Source of the DNA: Acidobacteriota bacterium
GTDB lineage: Bacteria > Acidobacteriota > Vicinamibacteria > Marinacidobacterales > Marinacidobacteraceae
Assembly: GCA_022828085.1 (NCBI GenBank)
Contig: JAJEIY010000074.1
Location: forward strand, 1-64,000
Reading direction: 5' to 3'
DNA: 64,000 bases
The notes under the pieces were generated by a model. It did not search any database. It worked only from the letters and a program-made list of their open reading frames with translations, and was not told the origin of the DNA. The translations under genes and the position numbers were made by a program. The stretch's first letter is position 1. Every line of letters begins with the position of its first letter. Of this stretch, positions 29,323-41,032 are shown piece after piece.

Positions 29323-30594
29323 ATGCGGGTTCTGCTGGTCGGCGGCGGCGGACGGGAACACGCGCTGGCGTGGGCCATCTCGCGGAGTCCTGAACTCACG
29401 GAACTGATCGCCGCGCCCGGGAACCCCGGAATGGGCCGGCTGGCCCGCCTCGCGCCGGTGGGCGCGGAGGATGTGGGCGGGTTGACCGACCTTGCGGCCG
29501 GCGAAGCTGTGGACCTGGTGGTCGCCGGCCCGGAGGCGCCGCTCGCCGCGGGGCTGGCCGATCGGCTCGCCGAGCGGAACATTCCCTGTTTCGGGCCGCG
29601 GCAGAACGCCGCCCTCCTCGAGGCCTCCAAGGAGTTTGCGAAGGACTTCATGGGACGGCACGGGATTCCGACGGCCCGGCATACCGTGGTCCGGGACGCG
29701 GAGGCGGCGCGCCAGGCCCTTCGGTCCGGGGACTACGGCGGGCAGCCGGTCATCAAGGCGAGCGGCCTCGCCGCCGGCAAGGGCGTGTTCCTGCCCGGGG
29801 ATCTGGACGCGGCCGAGCGGGACGCAACGAAGTTGCTCGAAGGCGGCCTCGGCGAGGCCGGCAAGGCGGTGGTCATCGAGGAGCGGCTGGCGGGCCCCGA
29901 ACTCAGCGTCTTCGCGATCAGCGACGGGACCCGGGTGGTCGCCTGCGGGACCGCCCAGGACTACAAGCGGCGCTTCGAGAACGACGAGGGGCCGAACACC
30001 GGGGGCATGGGGAGCCTGAGCCCGGGTCTCGGGGACACCGAGGCGACCATGGACCGCGTGCGCCGCGAGATCGTGGAGCCCACGATCGCCGGACTCCGCG
30101 CCGAGAGCCGCGAGTACCGGGGCGTGCTCTACGCCGGGCTGATGCTGACCGCGGACGGGCCCAGGGTGCTCGAGTTCAACGTGCGCTTCGGCGACCCCGA
30201 GGCGCAGACCCTGATGCCGCGGCTCGACTGCGACCTGCTTCCCCTGTTCTTCGGGGCGGCCACGGGGCGGCTCCCGGAGCAGGCTGTCCGCTTCCGGCCC
30301 GAGCGCGCCGTCACCGTGATCCTGGCATCGGACGGGTATCCGGGGGCCTACCGGAAGGGCGTCCCCATCGGGGGTCTGCCCGACGCGGTGGAAACCGGCG
30401 ACGCCTTCGTGTTCCACGCCGGCACCCGCGCCGGCGCGGACGGGATCGAGACCGCCGGGGGGCGCGTGATCGCCGTCACCGGACTGGGCGCCGACTGGGC
30501 GGGCGCGCGGAGCGCGGCCTACCGGTGCGCCGATTCGATCACCTGGGACAAAAAGGCATTCCGCCGCGACATTGCAAACACCGCCATCCAGTAA
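29323..30594 (+). CDS. purD: Phosphoribosylamine--glycine ligase
   Basis: MRVLLVGGGGREHALAWAI...GRHGIPTARHTV...VLYAGLMLTADGPRVLEFNVRFGDPEAQ. Confidence 0.96.
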   Translation: MRVLLVGGGGREHALAWAISRSPELTELIAAPGNPGMGRLARLAPVGAEDVGGLTDLAAGEAVDLVVAGPEAPLAAGLADRLAERNIPCFGPRQNAALLEASKEFAKDFMGRHGIPTARHTVVRDAEAARQALRSGDYGGQPVIKASGLAAGKGVFLPGDLDAAERDATKLLEGGLGEAGKAVVIEERLAGPELSVFAISDGTRVVACGTAQDYKRRFENDEGPNTGGMGSLSPGLGDTEATMDRVRREIVEPTIAGLRAESREYRGVLYAGLMLTADGPRVLEFNVRFGDPEAQTLMPRLDCDLLPLFFGAATGRLPEQAVRFRPERAVTVILASDGYPGAYRKGVPIGGLPDAVETGDAFVFHAGTRAGADGIETAGGRVIAVTGLGADWAGARSAAYRCADSITWDKKAFRRDIANTAIQ

Positions 30595-30603
30595 GGAGAC
30601 AAC

Positions 30604-31110
30604 ATGACTTCCACCGGCAACCCCAAAGTCCTCATCGTGATGGGCAGCCCCTCCGACACCGACGTCATGCGGGAGGCCAAGAAGGTCCTGCAGTCGCTCG
30701 GCGTTTCCTGCCGGATGGGCATCTACTCGGCCCACCGCACGCCCGGCCGGGCAGCCGCGCTCGCGGAGAGCGCGCGCGACAGCGGGGTCGTCGCGATCAT
30801 CGCCGGCGCCGGGATGGCGGCCCACCTGGCGGGGGCGATGGCCGCCCGGACCATCCTGCCGGTCATCGGCGTTCCGCTGGCGGCGTCCCTGAGCGGGCTC
30901 GACGCCCTGCTCGCCACCGTCCAGATGCCCCCCGGGTTCCCGGTGGGCACCGTGGCGGTCGGCAAGGCGGGCGCCCAGAACGCCGCCCACTTCGCGGCCC
31001 AGATCGTGGCGCTCAGCGATCCCGAGGTCGCCGACAAGATCACCGCCTGGCGCCGCGCCAAGGCCGCCGCCGCCGAAGCCGCCTCCGACGAACTCGAAGC
31101 CGAAGACTGA
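30604..31110 (+). CDS. purE: 5-(carboxyamino)imidazole ribonucleotide mutase
   Basis: [17 protein letters not shown]...SAHRTPGRA...[29 protein letters not shown]. Confidence 0.95.
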   Translation: MTSTGNPKVLIVMGSPSDTDVMREAKKVLQSLGVSCRMGIYSAHRTPGRAAALAESARDSGVVAIIAGAGMAAHLAGAMAARTILPVIGVPLAASLSGLDALLATVQMPPGFPVGTVAVGKAGAQNAAHFAAQIVALSDPEVADKITAWRRAKAAAAEAASDELEAED

Positions 31111-31228
31111 CGGCGGGGACCGCCGATCTTCAGACCGGCACCGCGGCCCGACAGGGCCGCAAAACCGTACGAACGTCGGGCCCGACAAAGAGCGCGAGCC
31201 ACTGGAAGACGTCCATCGGGAATCACGT

Positions 31229-31269
31229 ATCCCTGAAGTTCGGTCATCGGATGTCCGATCTTCAGGGAT
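31229..31269 (+). other. Strong imperfect hairpin in purE-TonB receptor intergenic region
   Basis: ATCCCTGAAGTTCGGTCAT cgg ATGTCCGATCTTCAGGGAT: arms complementary with 2 mismatches. Confidence 0.6.
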
Positions 31270-31330
31270 ACATCGCGCCTTGGGGAGAGAGCCGCCCTGG
31301 TCCGATGCACGAGCGGCACGGACCCCTCCC

Positions 31331-31350
31331 GGGTTCCGCCAGCGGAACCC
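31331..31350 (+). other. Perfect short hairpin upstream of TonB-dependent receptor
   Basis: GGGTTCCGC CA GCGGAACCC. Confidence 0.6.
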
Positions 31351-31552
31351 GACCCGGATGGTGACGTGTGGTGGCCAGCGATGCGGGTTAGATTTCTGGC
31401 GCGCAACACTGCGCGTTCCGACGGCTCGACAGGGATGGCGCCGGCGGAATCGCGGCGCAACACCTCACGGTTCATCCGGACAACTGCCCGAACAACAGGG
31501 ACGACCGGCCATGGGTCGTGGGGATCCGTGAGCCCCGGCAGGAGGACGAACA

Positions 31553-34168
31553 ATGCTCAAGGCACCGGCCCGACCACCGCAATGCGCCCGCCTGGCGACG
31601 CTCCTGGCGCTTCTCCCTTCGCTGCTCGCCGCCCAGCCCACGGGTTCGATCGCGGGCCGGGTGGTGGACTCGACCGGCAGCGCGCTTCCCGGGGCGACGG
31701 TGTCGCTGATCGGGGCCGGGCCGGCGGCCGAAGGACCACAGATCACGGCGGCCGACGGCAGCTTCGCGTTCGAGAACGTCCCGGCCGGCGAGTACCTGGT
31801 CGAAGCCGCCCTGTCCGGCTTCGAACCTCGCGGTGAGCCGGTCTCGGTCGAGGCGGACGCGGTAGCTCGCCTCGATCTGATGCTCGAGATCAGCCGCCTG
31901 ATGGAGTCCATCACTGTCGTGGCCGAGGAGCCGCGCAGCTTCGCCACCAACGTGGTGGCGGAACCGATGGTCGCCCAGCAGTCCCCGATCTCGAGTGTGC
32001 TGGCCGTGGTGGACAACGTCCCCGGCGTCTCCATCCAGGAGGGGGACGCCTACGGCACCGACGACTGGTCCACCAGCATCTCCATGCGCGGATTCCAGGT
32101 CAATCTCGACGAAGCCCAGATCGGCACCACGATCGACGGCATGCCGAACGGCACCTCGGACTACTGGAGCGGCTCCAAGGCGAACCGCTTCGTGGACCCG
32201 GCCAACATGGGAGGAGTCACCGTCTCGCAGGGGACGGCGGACATCGCGTCCCGTTCCATCGAGGCGCTCGGCGGGACGCTCGATTTCACCACCGACGAAC
32301 CGGAGCACGAGCGGAAGTTCACGGCGGCGGTGGACCTCGGATCGGACGACGGCCAGCGCTTCTACCTGCGGATGGACACCGGACACCTGTTCGGCCGGGA
32401 GGCCCGCGCCTGGGTTTCCGCGGTGCGCCAGGAAAGCAGCGACTGGATGCAGGGTTTCGCGCGCAGCGAGCGGGATCACCTCGCCGGAAAGATCCGGGCC
32501 GCGGTTGGCCGGCTCGACCTGTCGGCGTACGTCTCGTACGACGACACCGACAACGCCTCCTACCAGCGGCTCACTTCCGAGGCCGAATACCGCAGCGACC
32601 CCCGCTGGGACCGCCTGACCGACACCTGGACCGATACGCCCTGGATCAACCAGTTGTACCGTCTCGGTTGGGCCATTCCGCGACAGAACGCCTTCGGCTA
32701 CCTGAAGGCCGACTTTGCCGCCACGGACGTGTTGTCGATCACCGGCGGCGCCTACTACCACCGGCAGTGGGGCCGCGGCGACTGGCTGCCCCCCTACCTG
32801 GTGGACGTGACCGCCGACGGGGGAGGCGCGGAGTCCGAACTGGCGTCCGGGTTCACCGCTCTCGGTGGCAGTCCGCTCGGCCAGGTCCATTTCGTGGATC
32901 CGGAGGGAGTCCCGCTGACGCCCCGGGCCGGATGCGTCTCCTCGCTCCAGTTCCCCTATGGCGGCGCCGGTCCGGAGTTCGACCCCGCGTGCTATCCGTC
33001 AGAGGCGATCCCGGTGCAGTCCTACCGGCACAGTCACTACGGGAAGGAGCGGGTCGGCCTCACCCTCGACGGGGACTGGTTCGGCGAACTGGCGATGGGC
33101 GGCAACCGGCTGCGCGCCGGGCTCTGGGCCGAGGACGGCCGGCGCGACCTCGGCCGCGACTGGCACAAGATCATGGATGCCCGCGTCTCGCATCGCTACG
33201 ACGACACCCCCTACTGGCGCCAGTACGACTGGGAGTTCCCGCAGTCGATCATCAAGTGGTACGTCGAGGACACGCTCTTCGCCGGTCCGCTGGCGATCAA
33301 CGCGGGCGTCCGCCAGTACCTGGTCGAGGTGGGCCGAAGGGACCATTTCGGAGAGACGGCGGAACTGTCCGTCTCCTCCGACTCGGACCTGCTCCTCTCC
33401 GGGGGATTCACCTACACCGCGCCCATCAGCGGGCTCGAACTCTTCGCCGGGTATGCACAGAACTTCAAGTCGCTGTCGGACCGCCTGCTCGAGGTGCCGG
33501 GCCGGAGTCTCGAGGGACTCGAGCCCGAGACCGCGGACAACCTGGACTTCGGGCTCCGGTACACCGGAGATCGCCTGGCGGCCACCGCCACCTACTACCG
33601 GATCGATTTCCAGAACCGGATCTTCTTCCTCTCACCCCAGACGGCTGCCGGCCCGAACTACCTGATCGCCGGAGGGGGCTCGTACTTCAACGCGGGCGGC
33701 ATCGACTCCCGCGGGCTGGAGCTGTCGGCGACGCTCCGGGTCACGGCCTCCACGTCGTTCTACACCGCCTGGACCCGAAACGACGCGACCTACGTCGGCA
33801 CCGGCGATCCGCTCGTATCGGCCTCTCAGGGCATCCGGCCCGGCAGCCAGGTCGTCGGCGTCCCCCGCACCCTGGTGGTGGTCTCCGCCGATCACAGCGG
33901 GGAACCGGTCGCCGCCGGCATCTCGGCGAAGTACACCGGACCGCGCGGCATCACGCTGGACGGGTCGTGGAGCGCGGATGCCTACTGGCTGGTGGACGCC
34001 TATTTCCGGTGGTCGGCCGGCCGGATCAGCCAGCGCTTTCAGGGTCTCGAAGTGGCCCTGATCGGCAACAACCTGCTCGACCGGGCCTACCTCGGCACCA
34101 TCGGCGGCCAGGCCGCGTTCCTGGGCGCCCCGCGCACGGTCTCGCTGAACGTGACGACGTCGTTCTGA
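31553..34168 (+). CDS. TonB-dependent receptor with N-terminal carboxypeptidase-regulatory-like domain
   Basis: [22 protein letters not shown]...[22 protein letters not shown]; plug [32 protein letters not shown]-terminal aromatic Phe (NVTTSF). Confidence 0.92.
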   Translation: MLKAPARPPQCARLATLLALLPSLLAAQPTGSIAGRVVDSTGSALPGATVSLIGAGPAAEGPQITAADGSFAFENVPAGEYLVEAALSGFEPRGEPVSVEADAVARLDLMLEISRLMESITVVAEEPRSFATNVVAEPMVAQQSPISSVLAVVDNVPGVSIQEGDAYGTDDWSTSISMRGFQVNLDEAQIGTTIDGMPNGTSDYWSGSKANRFVDPANMGGVTVSQGTADIASRSIEALGGTLDFTTDEPEHERKFTAAVDLGSDDGQRFYLRMDTGHLFGREARAWVSAVRQESSDWMQGFARSERDHLAGKIRAAVGRLDLSAYVSYDDTDNASYQRLTSEAEYRSDPRWDRLTDTWTDTPWINQLYRLGWAIPRQNAFGYLKADFAATDVLSITGGAYYHRQWGRGDWLPPYLVDVTADGGGAESELASGFTALGGSPLGQVHFVDPEGVPLTPRAGCVSSLQFPYGGAGPEFDPACYPSEAIPVQSYRHSHYGKERVGLTLDGDWFGELAMGGNRLRAGLWAEDGRRDLGRDWHKIMDARVSHRYDDTPYWRQYDWEFPQSIIKWYVEDTLFAGPLAINAGVRQYLVEVGRRDHFGETAELSVSSDSDLLLSGGFTYTAPISGLELFAGYAQNFKSLSDRLLEVPGRSLEGLEPETADNLDFGLRYTGDRLAATATYYRIDFQNRIFFLSPQTAAGPNYLIAGGGSYFNAGGIDSRGLELSATLRVTASTSFYTAWTRNDATYVGTGDPLVSASQGIRPGSQVVGVPRTLVVVSADHSGEPVAAGISAKYTGPRGITLDGSWSADAYWLVDAYFRWSAGRISQRFQGLEVALIGNNLLDRAYLGTIGGQAAFLGAPRTVSLNVTTSF

Positions 34169-34222
34169 GCGGCTGGACGCCGGATCGGGTCTGACCCCGG
34201 CGCCACTCGCCGCCCGGCCGAT

Positions 34223-35329
34223 TCAGGCGGGCGTGGCGGCCAACTGGCCGCAGGCAGCCAACACGTCCCGGCCGCGGCTGCGGCGGAGGGTGGCGACGAA
34301 CCCCGCGGCCGAGACCTTCCCCAGGAAACGTTCGGCGTCCTCCTCCGTGCCCGGGCGGTGCGGCGGGCCGGGGGCCGGATCCTCCCAGGGGTTGAAAGCG
34401 ATCAGGTTCACGTGAGGACGGATCCCGGACGCGGCCAGGCGACGCAGTTGCCGAAGCAGTTCCCGGGCGTCCCGCGGACGGTCGTTCTCGCCACCGAGGA
34501 GGACGTACTCGACCGTGACGCGGCGGTTCGAGGGCGGCAGGTTCTCCAGCGCCTCGAAGATCTCCGGCATGCGGTGACGCCGCCCGATGGGCATGAAGCG
34601 GCCGCGCGTTTCATCGTCGCCGGCGTGGAGGCTGATCGCGATCCCCACCTGCGGCGCCGCGGCGCCCAGGCGGGCAATCTCTTCCGGCAGGCCCACCGTG
34701 GACACGGTGATCCGGCGCGGCGGAATGCCGAAGCCCTCGGGATCGGTCAGGAGGGCGAGCGAAACAGTCACTCCGTCGGTATTGAGGAGGGGTTCGCCCA
34801 TTCCCATGTAGACGACGTTGCGACGCCCCCTGGCGGCCTCCGGGGCGGCGCGTTCCGCGAGCAGTACCTGGGCCGCGATCTCGCCGGGGGTGAGATTCCG
34901 GCGGAACGGAATGGCGCCGGAGCGGCAGAAGGTGCACGCCAGCGGACAGCCGACCTGGGTGGAGACACAGACCGTCAGGTCCGACGCCTCGCCGCCGGCC
35001 CCCTGCGCTCTCCCTGACTTTCCCCCCGCCGCGTCCCGCCGGCTGCCGATGGCCACGGTCTCGACCAGCAGGCCGTCCTCGAGTTCGATCAGCAGCTTGA
35101 CGGCGCCGTCGCCGGACTGCGAGGACTCCACGATGCGGGGGTGCGCAATCCGGAAGCGCGAGGCGAGTTCCGCCCGGAGGGAGGCGGAGAAGTCGGTCAT
35201 CTCGCGGAAGTCGACCTGCCCGTGCCGGTAGAGGTGGCGGAAGAGCTGGCGGCCCCGGTAGGGCGGGAGACCGAGGTCTTCGGTGAGCTGGATCAGCTCG
35301 GCGTGGGAGAGGCCGTAGAGGTTTTGCAC
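34223..35329 (-). CDS. rlmN: 23S rRNA (adenine(2503)-C(2))-methyltransferase
   Basis: CVSTQVGCPLACTFCRSG radical-SAM motif; NVVYMGMGEPLLNTDGV; GTG start proposed (VQNLYGLSHAEL). Confidence 0.92.
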   Translation of the reverse strand: MQNLYGLSHAELIQLTEDLGLPPYRGRQLFRHLYRHGQVDFREMTDFSASLRAELASRFRIAHPRIVESSQSGDGAVKLLIELEDGLLVETVAIGSRRDAAGGKSGRAQGAGGEASDLTVCVSTQVGCPLACTFCRSGAIPFRRNLTPGEIAAQVLLAERAAPEAARGRRNVVYMGMGEPLLNTDGVTVSLALLTDPEGFGIPPRRITVSTVGLPEEIARLGAAAPQVGIAISLHAGDDETRGRFMPIGRRHRMPEIFEALENLPPSNRRVTVEYVLLGGENDRPRDARELLRQLRRLAASGIRPHVNLIAFNPWEDPAPGPPHRPGTEEDAERFLGKVSAAGFVATLRRSRGRDVLAACGQLAATPA

Positions 35330-35394
35330 TGCGGGATCACGATAACGCCGGAAGGTGGGACGGGCATCGACACAAGGGTGTTTGAGGCCGCGCC

Positions 35395-35535
35395 GTTGCG
35401 CCGGCCTGCGGCCGGCGCGTGCCGACCAGAGGTCGGCGTTCCAAGCCGTACGCGTCCCGAGGGCAGGTGGGGTTGGGACGTGCGCGGCGCGGAGCGCCGC
35501 GCGTGCCGGTCTGGAGACCGGCGTTCCAGGCCGGT
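35395..35535. repeat. Cluster of REP-like hairpins (CGTGCCGG...CCGGCGTTCC subtype) near rlmN / MBL gene divergent region
   Basis: gcgtgccgaccagaggtcggcgttccaagccgtac ... gggacgtgcgcggcgcggagcgccgcgcgtgccggtctggagaccggcgttcc. Confidence 0.75.
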
Positions 35536-35676
35536 GCGCCACAACCCGTTGTGGTGCGTGTCCCCGTCACCCCCAATATCTTGGGGTTCGGGCGTTGACC
35601 CAACGCGCGGGCGGGTGCTACGCTCGGGTCCTTCCCGCCACGGTGGCCGCCACCCTCTTCCGACCCGGTTTTCGTC

Positions 35677-36549
35677 ATGGAAATCAGCCTGCGCGTCCTT
35701 GGTTCCGGTAGCTCCGGAAATGCGGCGCTGGTCTCCGGGGGGCCCACCACCCTGCTCGTGGAAGCGGGGCTTTCCTGCCGCGCACTGGAGAAACGGATCG
35801 CGGAGGCCGGACGCACGCCCTCCGACATCGCCGCCGTGCTCGTCTCCCACGAACACGGGGACCACTGCCGGAGCGCCACCACCTTCGCGGTACGCCACGG
35901 GATCCCGGTCGCCTGCACCGAAGGCACCTGGAACTGCCTGATCTCGCGGAACGGGGCCGAGACTCCCGATTGGCTTCCCCTCGTCCCGCGGGAGAGCCGC
36001 CGCATCGGAACGATCACCGCCACCCCGTTCCGGACCCCGCACGACGCGGTGGACCCCATCGGCTTCCGGTTCGAGCGCGGCGGCGCCGTCCTCGTCCACG
36101 CGACCGATTTCGGCCACCTCTCCGAAGAGATGGAAGAAGCCATCGAAGGCGCCTCGGTGTTGCTGATCGAGTCCAACTACGACGAGCAGCAGCTCTTCGA
36201 GAGCCGCTATCCGTTCGCCATCCGGCAACGGATCGCCTCCACCCGGGGCCACCTCTCGAACGGCGCCCTCGCCATGTATCTCCGCAGGCGGCTCCCCCTC
36301 TCGGTGAACACGGTGGTGCTCGCCCACCTCTCGGAGAACACCAACACTCCCGAACTCGCACTGCGGACGGCCCGCACGGCCCTCGACGCCGGCGGACGGC
36401 GCGGGGTGCGGCTGCTGGTTGCCCGGCGTCACGACCTGACGGAGGAACTCTGGACCCGGCCGGCGCGCACCGCTCCGAAGGCCCCGCCGATGCCCCGGGT
36501 CAACCGGTTCCTGAACCCGGTACCGCTGCGAGCGCCCACGCTGTTCTGA
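35677..36549 (+). CDS. MBL fold metallo-hydrolase (WalJ/YycJ-like)
   Basis: LGSGSSGNAALVSGGPTTLLVEAGLSCRALEKRI...VLVSHEHGDHCRSA. Confidence 0.87.
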   Translation: MEISLRVLGSGSSGNAALVSGGPTTLLVEAGLSCRALEKRIAEAGRTPSDIAAVLVSHEHGDHCRSATTFAVRHGIPVACTEGTWNCLISRNGAETPDWLPLVPRESRRIGTITATPFRTPHDAVDPIGFRFERGGAVLVHATDFGHLSEEMEEAIEGASVLLIESNYDEQQLFESRYPFAIRQRIASTRGHLSNGALAMYLRRRLPLSVNTVVLAHLSENTNTPELALRTARTALDAGGRRGVRLLVARRHDLTEELWTRPARTAPKAPPMPRVNRFLNPVPLRAPTLF

Positions 36550-36553
36550 TTCG

Positions 36554-37861
36554 GTGCTCACCGATCGCTACGTCCGCCCCGAGATGGGGGCGATCTGGAC
36601 CGACGAAGCCCTCTTCGCTTCCTGGATGGAGGTCGAGGTCGCCGCGGCCGAAGCGATGGCGGCCGAGGGGATCGTCCCGGCAGCCGCCGCGGCCGCGATT
36701 CGGGAGCGGGCCGGCTTCGACATCGCCCGCATCCACGAGATCGAAAAGACCGTCCAGCACGACGTGGTGGCCTTCACCCAGTCCATGGCGGAACACGTGG
36801 GAGCCGAGGGACGCTGGATCCACTTCGGACTCACCAGTTCCGACGTCGTGGACACCGCGCTCGCCACCCGCCTCGTCCGTTCGGCGGACCTGATCCTGGA
36901 GCGGGTCGAGGGAATCCGCGAAGTTCTGAAGCGCCGCGCCGAAGACCACCGGCGGACCGTCATGGTCGGGCGGACCCACGGGGTGCACGCCGAGCCGATG
37001 ACCTTCGGGATGAAGCTCGCCCTCTGGTGGGCGGAGATGGGGCGCAACCACCGCCGCCTCGCCGCGGCCCGGGAAGCCGTCCGGGTGGGCAAGCTCAGCG
37101 GCGCCGTCGGCACCTTCGCCCACCTGCCGCCGAGCGTCGAACAACGCGTCTGCGACGCGCTCGGCCTCCGCCCCGCCGCGATCTCCACCCAGGTCGTCCA
37201 GCGCGACCGGCACGCCGAACTGGCGGCGGCGCTCGCCATCCTCGCGGGCACGCTCGAGAAGATCGCCACCGAGATCCGGAACCTGCAGCGGACGGAGATC
37301 CGCGAACTGGAGGAGCCCTTCGGCCGGGGCCAGAAGGGCTCCTCGGCGATGCCCCACAAGCGGAACCCGGTAGGCTGCGAGCAGGTGTGCGGCCTCGCCC
37401 GGATCATCCGCGCCAACACGATCCCCGCGATCGAGAACATCGCGCTCTGGAACGAACGGGACATCTCCCACTCGTCCGCGGAACGGATGGCGATTCCGCA
37501 GAGCTTCCTGCTCGCCGACCACATCCTCCTGCGCATGACCCGGATCCTCGACGGACTCGTGGTGCGCGCGGACTCCATGCTCGCCAACCTGAACCGGATG
37601 AACGGCATGGTGTTCAGCGGCCAGGTGCTGCTCGACCTCGCCGCCAAGGGGATCTCTCGCGAGGACGCCTACAAGATGGTGCAGGGCGCCGCCATGCGTC
37701 TCTGGGAGAACGGCGGCACGCTGCGGGAGCGGCTCGACGAGGACGAAGGGATCACGTCCCGCCTCACCCGCGAGGAGCTCGACGCCGCGTTCGACCTCGA
37801 TGTCCAGCTTTGCCACCTCGACACGGTCTTCGAGCGGGTCTTCGCGGAAGACAGCGCATGA
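36554..37861 (+). CDS. purB: Adenylosuccinate lyase
   Basis: HVGAEGRWIHFGLTSSDVVDTA; signature GSSAMPHKRNP; GTG start. Confidence 0.96.
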   Translation: MLTDRYVRPEMGAIWTDEALFASWMEVEVAAAEAMAAEGIVPAAAAAAIRERAGFDIARIHEIEKTVQHDVVAFTQSMAEHVGAEGRWIHFGLTSSDVVDTALATRLVRSADLILERVEGIREVLKRRAEDHRRTVMVGRTHGVHAEPMTFGMKLALWWAEMGRNHRRLAAAREAVRVGKLSGAVGTFAHLPPSVEQRVCDALGLRPAAISTQVVQRDRHAELAAALAILAGTLEKIATEIRNLQRTEIRELEEPFGRGQKGSSAMPHKRNPVGCEQVCGLARIIRANTIPAIENIALWNERDISHSSAERMAIPQSFLLADHILLRMTRILDGLVVRADSMLANLNRMNGMVFSGQVLLDLAAKGISREDAYKMVQGAAMRLWENGGTLRERLDEDEGITSRLTREELDAAFDLDVQLCHLDTVFERVFAEDSA

Positions 37862-38109
37862 AGTTCCGGGTCCGTGTTCTCGTCCGCCTGCGTCCCTCAG
37901 TCTATGACCCGCAGGGGCAAGCGATCCGGAAGGCGATCGCGGCCGACCCGCGCCTGAGCGCCGAATCCGTCCGGCAGGGAAAGATGTTCGACCTGGAGGT
38001 GAAGGCCGGTTCGCCAAGCGAGGCGAAGGCGCGCGCCGAGGAGATCGCGTCCCGGGTGCTGGCCAACCCGGTACTCGAGGACTTCAGCGTCCAGGTCCTG
38101 CTCGACTGA
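37858..38109 (+). CDS. purS: Phosphoribosylformylglycinamidine synthase subunit PurS
   Basis: KFRVRVLVRLRPSVYDPQGQAIRKAI...QGKMFDLEV, between purB and purQ with ATGA overlap. Confidence 0.95.
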   Translation: MKFRVRVLVRLRPSVYDPQGQAIRKAIAADPRLSAESVRQGKMFDLEVKAGSPSEAKARAEEIASRVLANPVLEDFSVQVLLD

Positions 38110-38804
38110 TGGCCCGCTTCGCCGTCCTCGTCTTCCCGGGGACGAACTGCGAGGGCGACGTGCTCCACGCCATCGAGGCGGTGACCGGCCAGCCGGCCGC
38201 ACTCGTCTGGCACAAGGAGGGCTCGCTCGACGGGTTCGACGCCGCCGTGGTGCCGGGCGGTTTCGCGCACGGCGACTACCTGCGGGCCGGCGGTCTCGCC
38301 CGCTTTTCGCCGGTCATGGAGCCGCTCATCGAGATGGCGGAGAGCGGCCGGGCGGTGGTCGGAATCTGCAACGGCTTCCAGATCCTCCAGGAAGCCGGCC
38401 TCCTCCCCGGGGCCATGCTGCGGAACGTGTCGCTCTCCTACGTGTGCCGTGACGTCCGGCTGCGCGTCGAAGCGAACTCGTCTCCCCTGACCTGCGGGCT
38501 CGCACCGGGCACCACGCTCCGGATGCCGGTGGGCCATGCCGAGGGGAACTTCCGGGCCGACGACGATGTCCTCGAAGCGCTCGAGGCGGACGAGCAGGTG
38601 ATCTTTCGCTACTGCGACGACGGCGGCGAAGCCAGCGACGCGGCCAACCCCAACGGTTCCCGGAACAACATCGCCGGAGTGCGGAACGCCCGGGGCAACG
38701 TCGCCGCCCTCATGCCCCACCCCGACCGCGCCTACGAGGAGGCGCTCGGCGGCGTGGACGGCTGCCGCCTCTTCGAGAGCCTCCACCGGTTCACGGAGTC
38801 GTGA
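38109..38804 (+). CDS. purQ: Phosphoribosylformylglycinamidine synthase subunit PurQ
   Basis: [18 protein letters not shown]...[14 protein letters not shown]...[18 protein letters not shown]. Confidence 0.96.
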   Translation: MARFAVLVFPGTNCEGDVLHAIEAVTGQPAALVWHKEGSLDGFDAAVVPGGFAHGDYLRAGGLARFSPVMEPLIEMAESGRAVVGICNGFQILQEAGLLPGAMLRNVSLSYVCRDVRLRVEANSSPLTCGLAPGTTLRMPVGHAEGNFRADDDVLEALEADEQVIFRYCDDGGEASDAANPNGSRNNIAGVRNARGNVAALMPHPDRAYEEALGGVDGCRLFESLHRFTES

Positions 38805-41023
38805 GAGACGCCGCGACGCTGGAAGCGGCGCTCGCTTCCGGACTCTCCACCGAGGAGTTCCGGCAGATCGGAACCCTGCTCGGCAGACCCCCCAACCCGA
38901 CCGAACTCGGGATGTTCTCCGCGATGTGGTCGGAGCACTGCTCGTACAAGTCCTCGCGCCGCCATCTCGCCCGCTTCCCCACCGAGTCGCCCCGCGTCAT
39001 CGAGGGACCCGGGGAAAACGCCGGCGCGGTGGACATCGGTCACGGCCTCGCCGCGGTCTTCAAGGTGGAATCGCACAACCACCCGACCTTCATCGAACCG
39101 TTCCAGGGCGCCGCCACCGGCGTGGGCGGCATCCTGCGGGACATCTTCACGATGGGCGCCCGGCCGGTGGCGCTCATGAACTCGCTCCGCTTCGGTCCCC
39201 TGAGTCTTCCGAAGAACCGCGCCCTCTTCACGGGAGCGGTTGCCGGGATCGCCAACTACGGGAACAGCATGGGCATCCCCACCATCGGCGGCGAGGTCTT
39301 CTTCGAGGACTGCTACTCGCTGAACCCGCTGGTGAACGCCTTCGCCCTCGGCATCGCACCCGCGGACCGCATCTTCCGGGCGCGCGCCGAGGCGCCGGGA
39401 AGCCCGGTCTGGTGCGTCGGCAGCAAGACCGGGCGCGACGGCATCCACGGCGCGTCCATGGCGTCGGCGGCCTTCGACGAGGAGGCCGAGGCGAAGCGGC
39501 CGACGGTGCAGGTCGGGGACCCCTTCCTCGAGAAACTCCTCATGGAGGCGTGCCTCGAACTCATGCAGGGGGACGCGCTGATCGCGGTCCAGGACATGGG
39601 GGCCGCCGGGCTCACCTGTTCCACCTCGGAAGTGGCGTCCCGGGGAGGCGCCGGCGTCGAGATCGACCTCGATCACGTCGCCCAGCGCGAGACGGGCATG
39701 AACGCCTACGAGATCATGCTCTCGGAGTCCCAGGAGCGCATGCTCCTCGTGGTCCGGAGCGGCCGCGAGGCGGAGGTGACCCGGATCTTCGACAAGTGGG
39801 ATCTCGACGCGGCCCCCATCGGAAGCGTGAGCGGCGACGGCCTCCTCCGGGTCCGGCACCAGGGGCAGGTCGCCGCCGAAGTGCCCTGCCGGGCGCTGAC
39901 CGACGACGCCCCGGCGTTCGATCGCCCCGCTGCGCGACCGTCGTGGTGGCCCTCTCCCGAGGTCACCCCGGCCGACCTTCCCGAACCCACCGACTGGAAC
40001 GCCGTGGTCCGGGAGCTGGCCGGATCCCCGGAGCTGGCGAGCCGCCGCTTCGTCTACGAGCAGTACGACCACATGGTGCGCAGCGACACGGTCGTCCGTC
40101 CGGGCGGCGACGCCGGCGTGGTCCGGATCAAGGGCAAGGAGCTCGGGATCGCCATGACCCTCGACGGCAACGGCCGCTACACGGCCCGGGATCCCCGCCG
40201 GGGCGGCGCGCTGGCCGTCGCGGAAGCCTGCCGGAACCTGGCCGCGGTGGGGGCCACCCCGGTGGGAGCCACCAACTGCCTCAACTTCGGCAACCCGGAG
40301 CGGCCCGAGATCATGTGGGAGTTCACCGAGGCCATCGCCGGGATGACCGAGGCTCTCGAAGCCCTGGCGGTTCCCATCACCGGCGGCAACGTCAGCTTCT
40401 ACAACGAGACCGAGGGCCAGAACATCTTTCCCACCCCGGTGGTCGGCGTGGTCGGGGTGCTGGACGATGCGACCAGGCGGATCGCGCAGCACTTTGCGGC
40501 AGCGGGGGACCTCCTCTTCCTGGCGGGGCCCGAGGGCGGGGATGCGCTCGGGGCGAGCGCCTTCCTGAAGGAGCACCACGGGCGCACCGATGGCCGGCCG
40601 CCGAAGCCGGACCTCGATGCGGAGGTCCGGCTGGGGGCCTTCCTCCGCGCGGCCGGGGCGGCGGGACTCGCCGCCTCGGCGCGCGATCTCTCCGAGGGCG
40701 GCCTCGCGGCCGCCGCGGTCGAGAGCCTCTTCGCGCCGGACGGCTCCCGGCTCGGCGCCGAGCTACAGGTCGAGTGCGCGGGCCGGCTTGAGGGGACGCT
40801 CCTCGGGGAGGGGCCGGCCCGCGCGCTCCTCAGCGTCCGGCCCGGCGACGCCGAGGCCCTGGCCGCGCTCGCCGCCCGCGAGGGGGTTCCGCTCGCGGCA
40901 GTCGGATCCGTGGGCGGGGATGCGCTCCGGATCCGGGTGAACGGGAGTCGGATCGTCTCCCTCGATCTCGACGGCCTCGCGGACGTCTTCCGGAACAGCC
41001 TCGGCCGCATGGCGCTGGCGTAG
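38801..41023 (+). CDS. purL: Phosphoribosylformylglycinamidine synthase subunit PurL
   Basis: [18 protein letters not shown]...[30 protein letters not shown]. Confidence 0.96.
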   Translation: MRDAATLEAALASGLSTEEFRQIGTLLGRPPNPTELGMFSAMWSEHCSYKSSRRHLARFPTESPRVIEGPGENAGAVDIGHGLAAVFKVESHNHPTFIEPFQGAATGVGGILRDIFTMGARPVALMNSLRFGPLSLPKNRALFTGAVAGIANYGNSMGIPTIGGEVFFEDCYSLNPLVNAFALGIAPADRIFRARAEAPGSPVWCVGSKTGRDGIHGASMASAAFDEEAEAKRPTVQVGDPFLEKLLMEACLELMQGDALIAVQDMGAAGLTCSTSEVASRGGAGVEIDLDHVAQRETGMNAYEIMLSESQERMLLVVRSGREAEVTRIFDKWDLDAAPIGSVSGDGLLRVRHQGQVAAEVPCRALTDDAPAFDRPAARPSWWPSPEVTPADLPEPTDWNAVVRELAGSPELASRRFVYEQYDHMVRSDTVVRPGGDAGVVRIKGKELGIAMTLDGNGRYTARDPRRGGALAVAEACRNLAAVGATPVGATNCLNFGNPERPEIMWEFTEAIAGMTEALEALAVPITGGNVSFYNETEGQNIFPTPVVGVVGVLDDATRRIAQHFAAAGDLLFLAGPEGGDALGASAFLKEHHGRTDGRPPKPDLDAEVRLGAFLRAAGAAGLAASARDLSEGGLAAAAVESLFAPDGSRLGAELQVECAGRLEGTLLGEGPARALLSVRPGDAEALAALAAREGVPLAAVGSVGGDALRIRVNGSRIVSLDLDGLADVFRNSLGRMALA

Positions 41024-41032
41024 GATGCGCGG

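Noticed and set aside
31111-31552. TPP or cobalamin riboswitch upstream of the TonB receptor
   Set aside because: No CTGAGA/ACC thi-box or B12-box-like consensus found by eye; left as an unassigned structured leader.
38732-40579. 615-codon minus ORF antisense to purL
   Set aside because: Shadow of a strongly supported purL.
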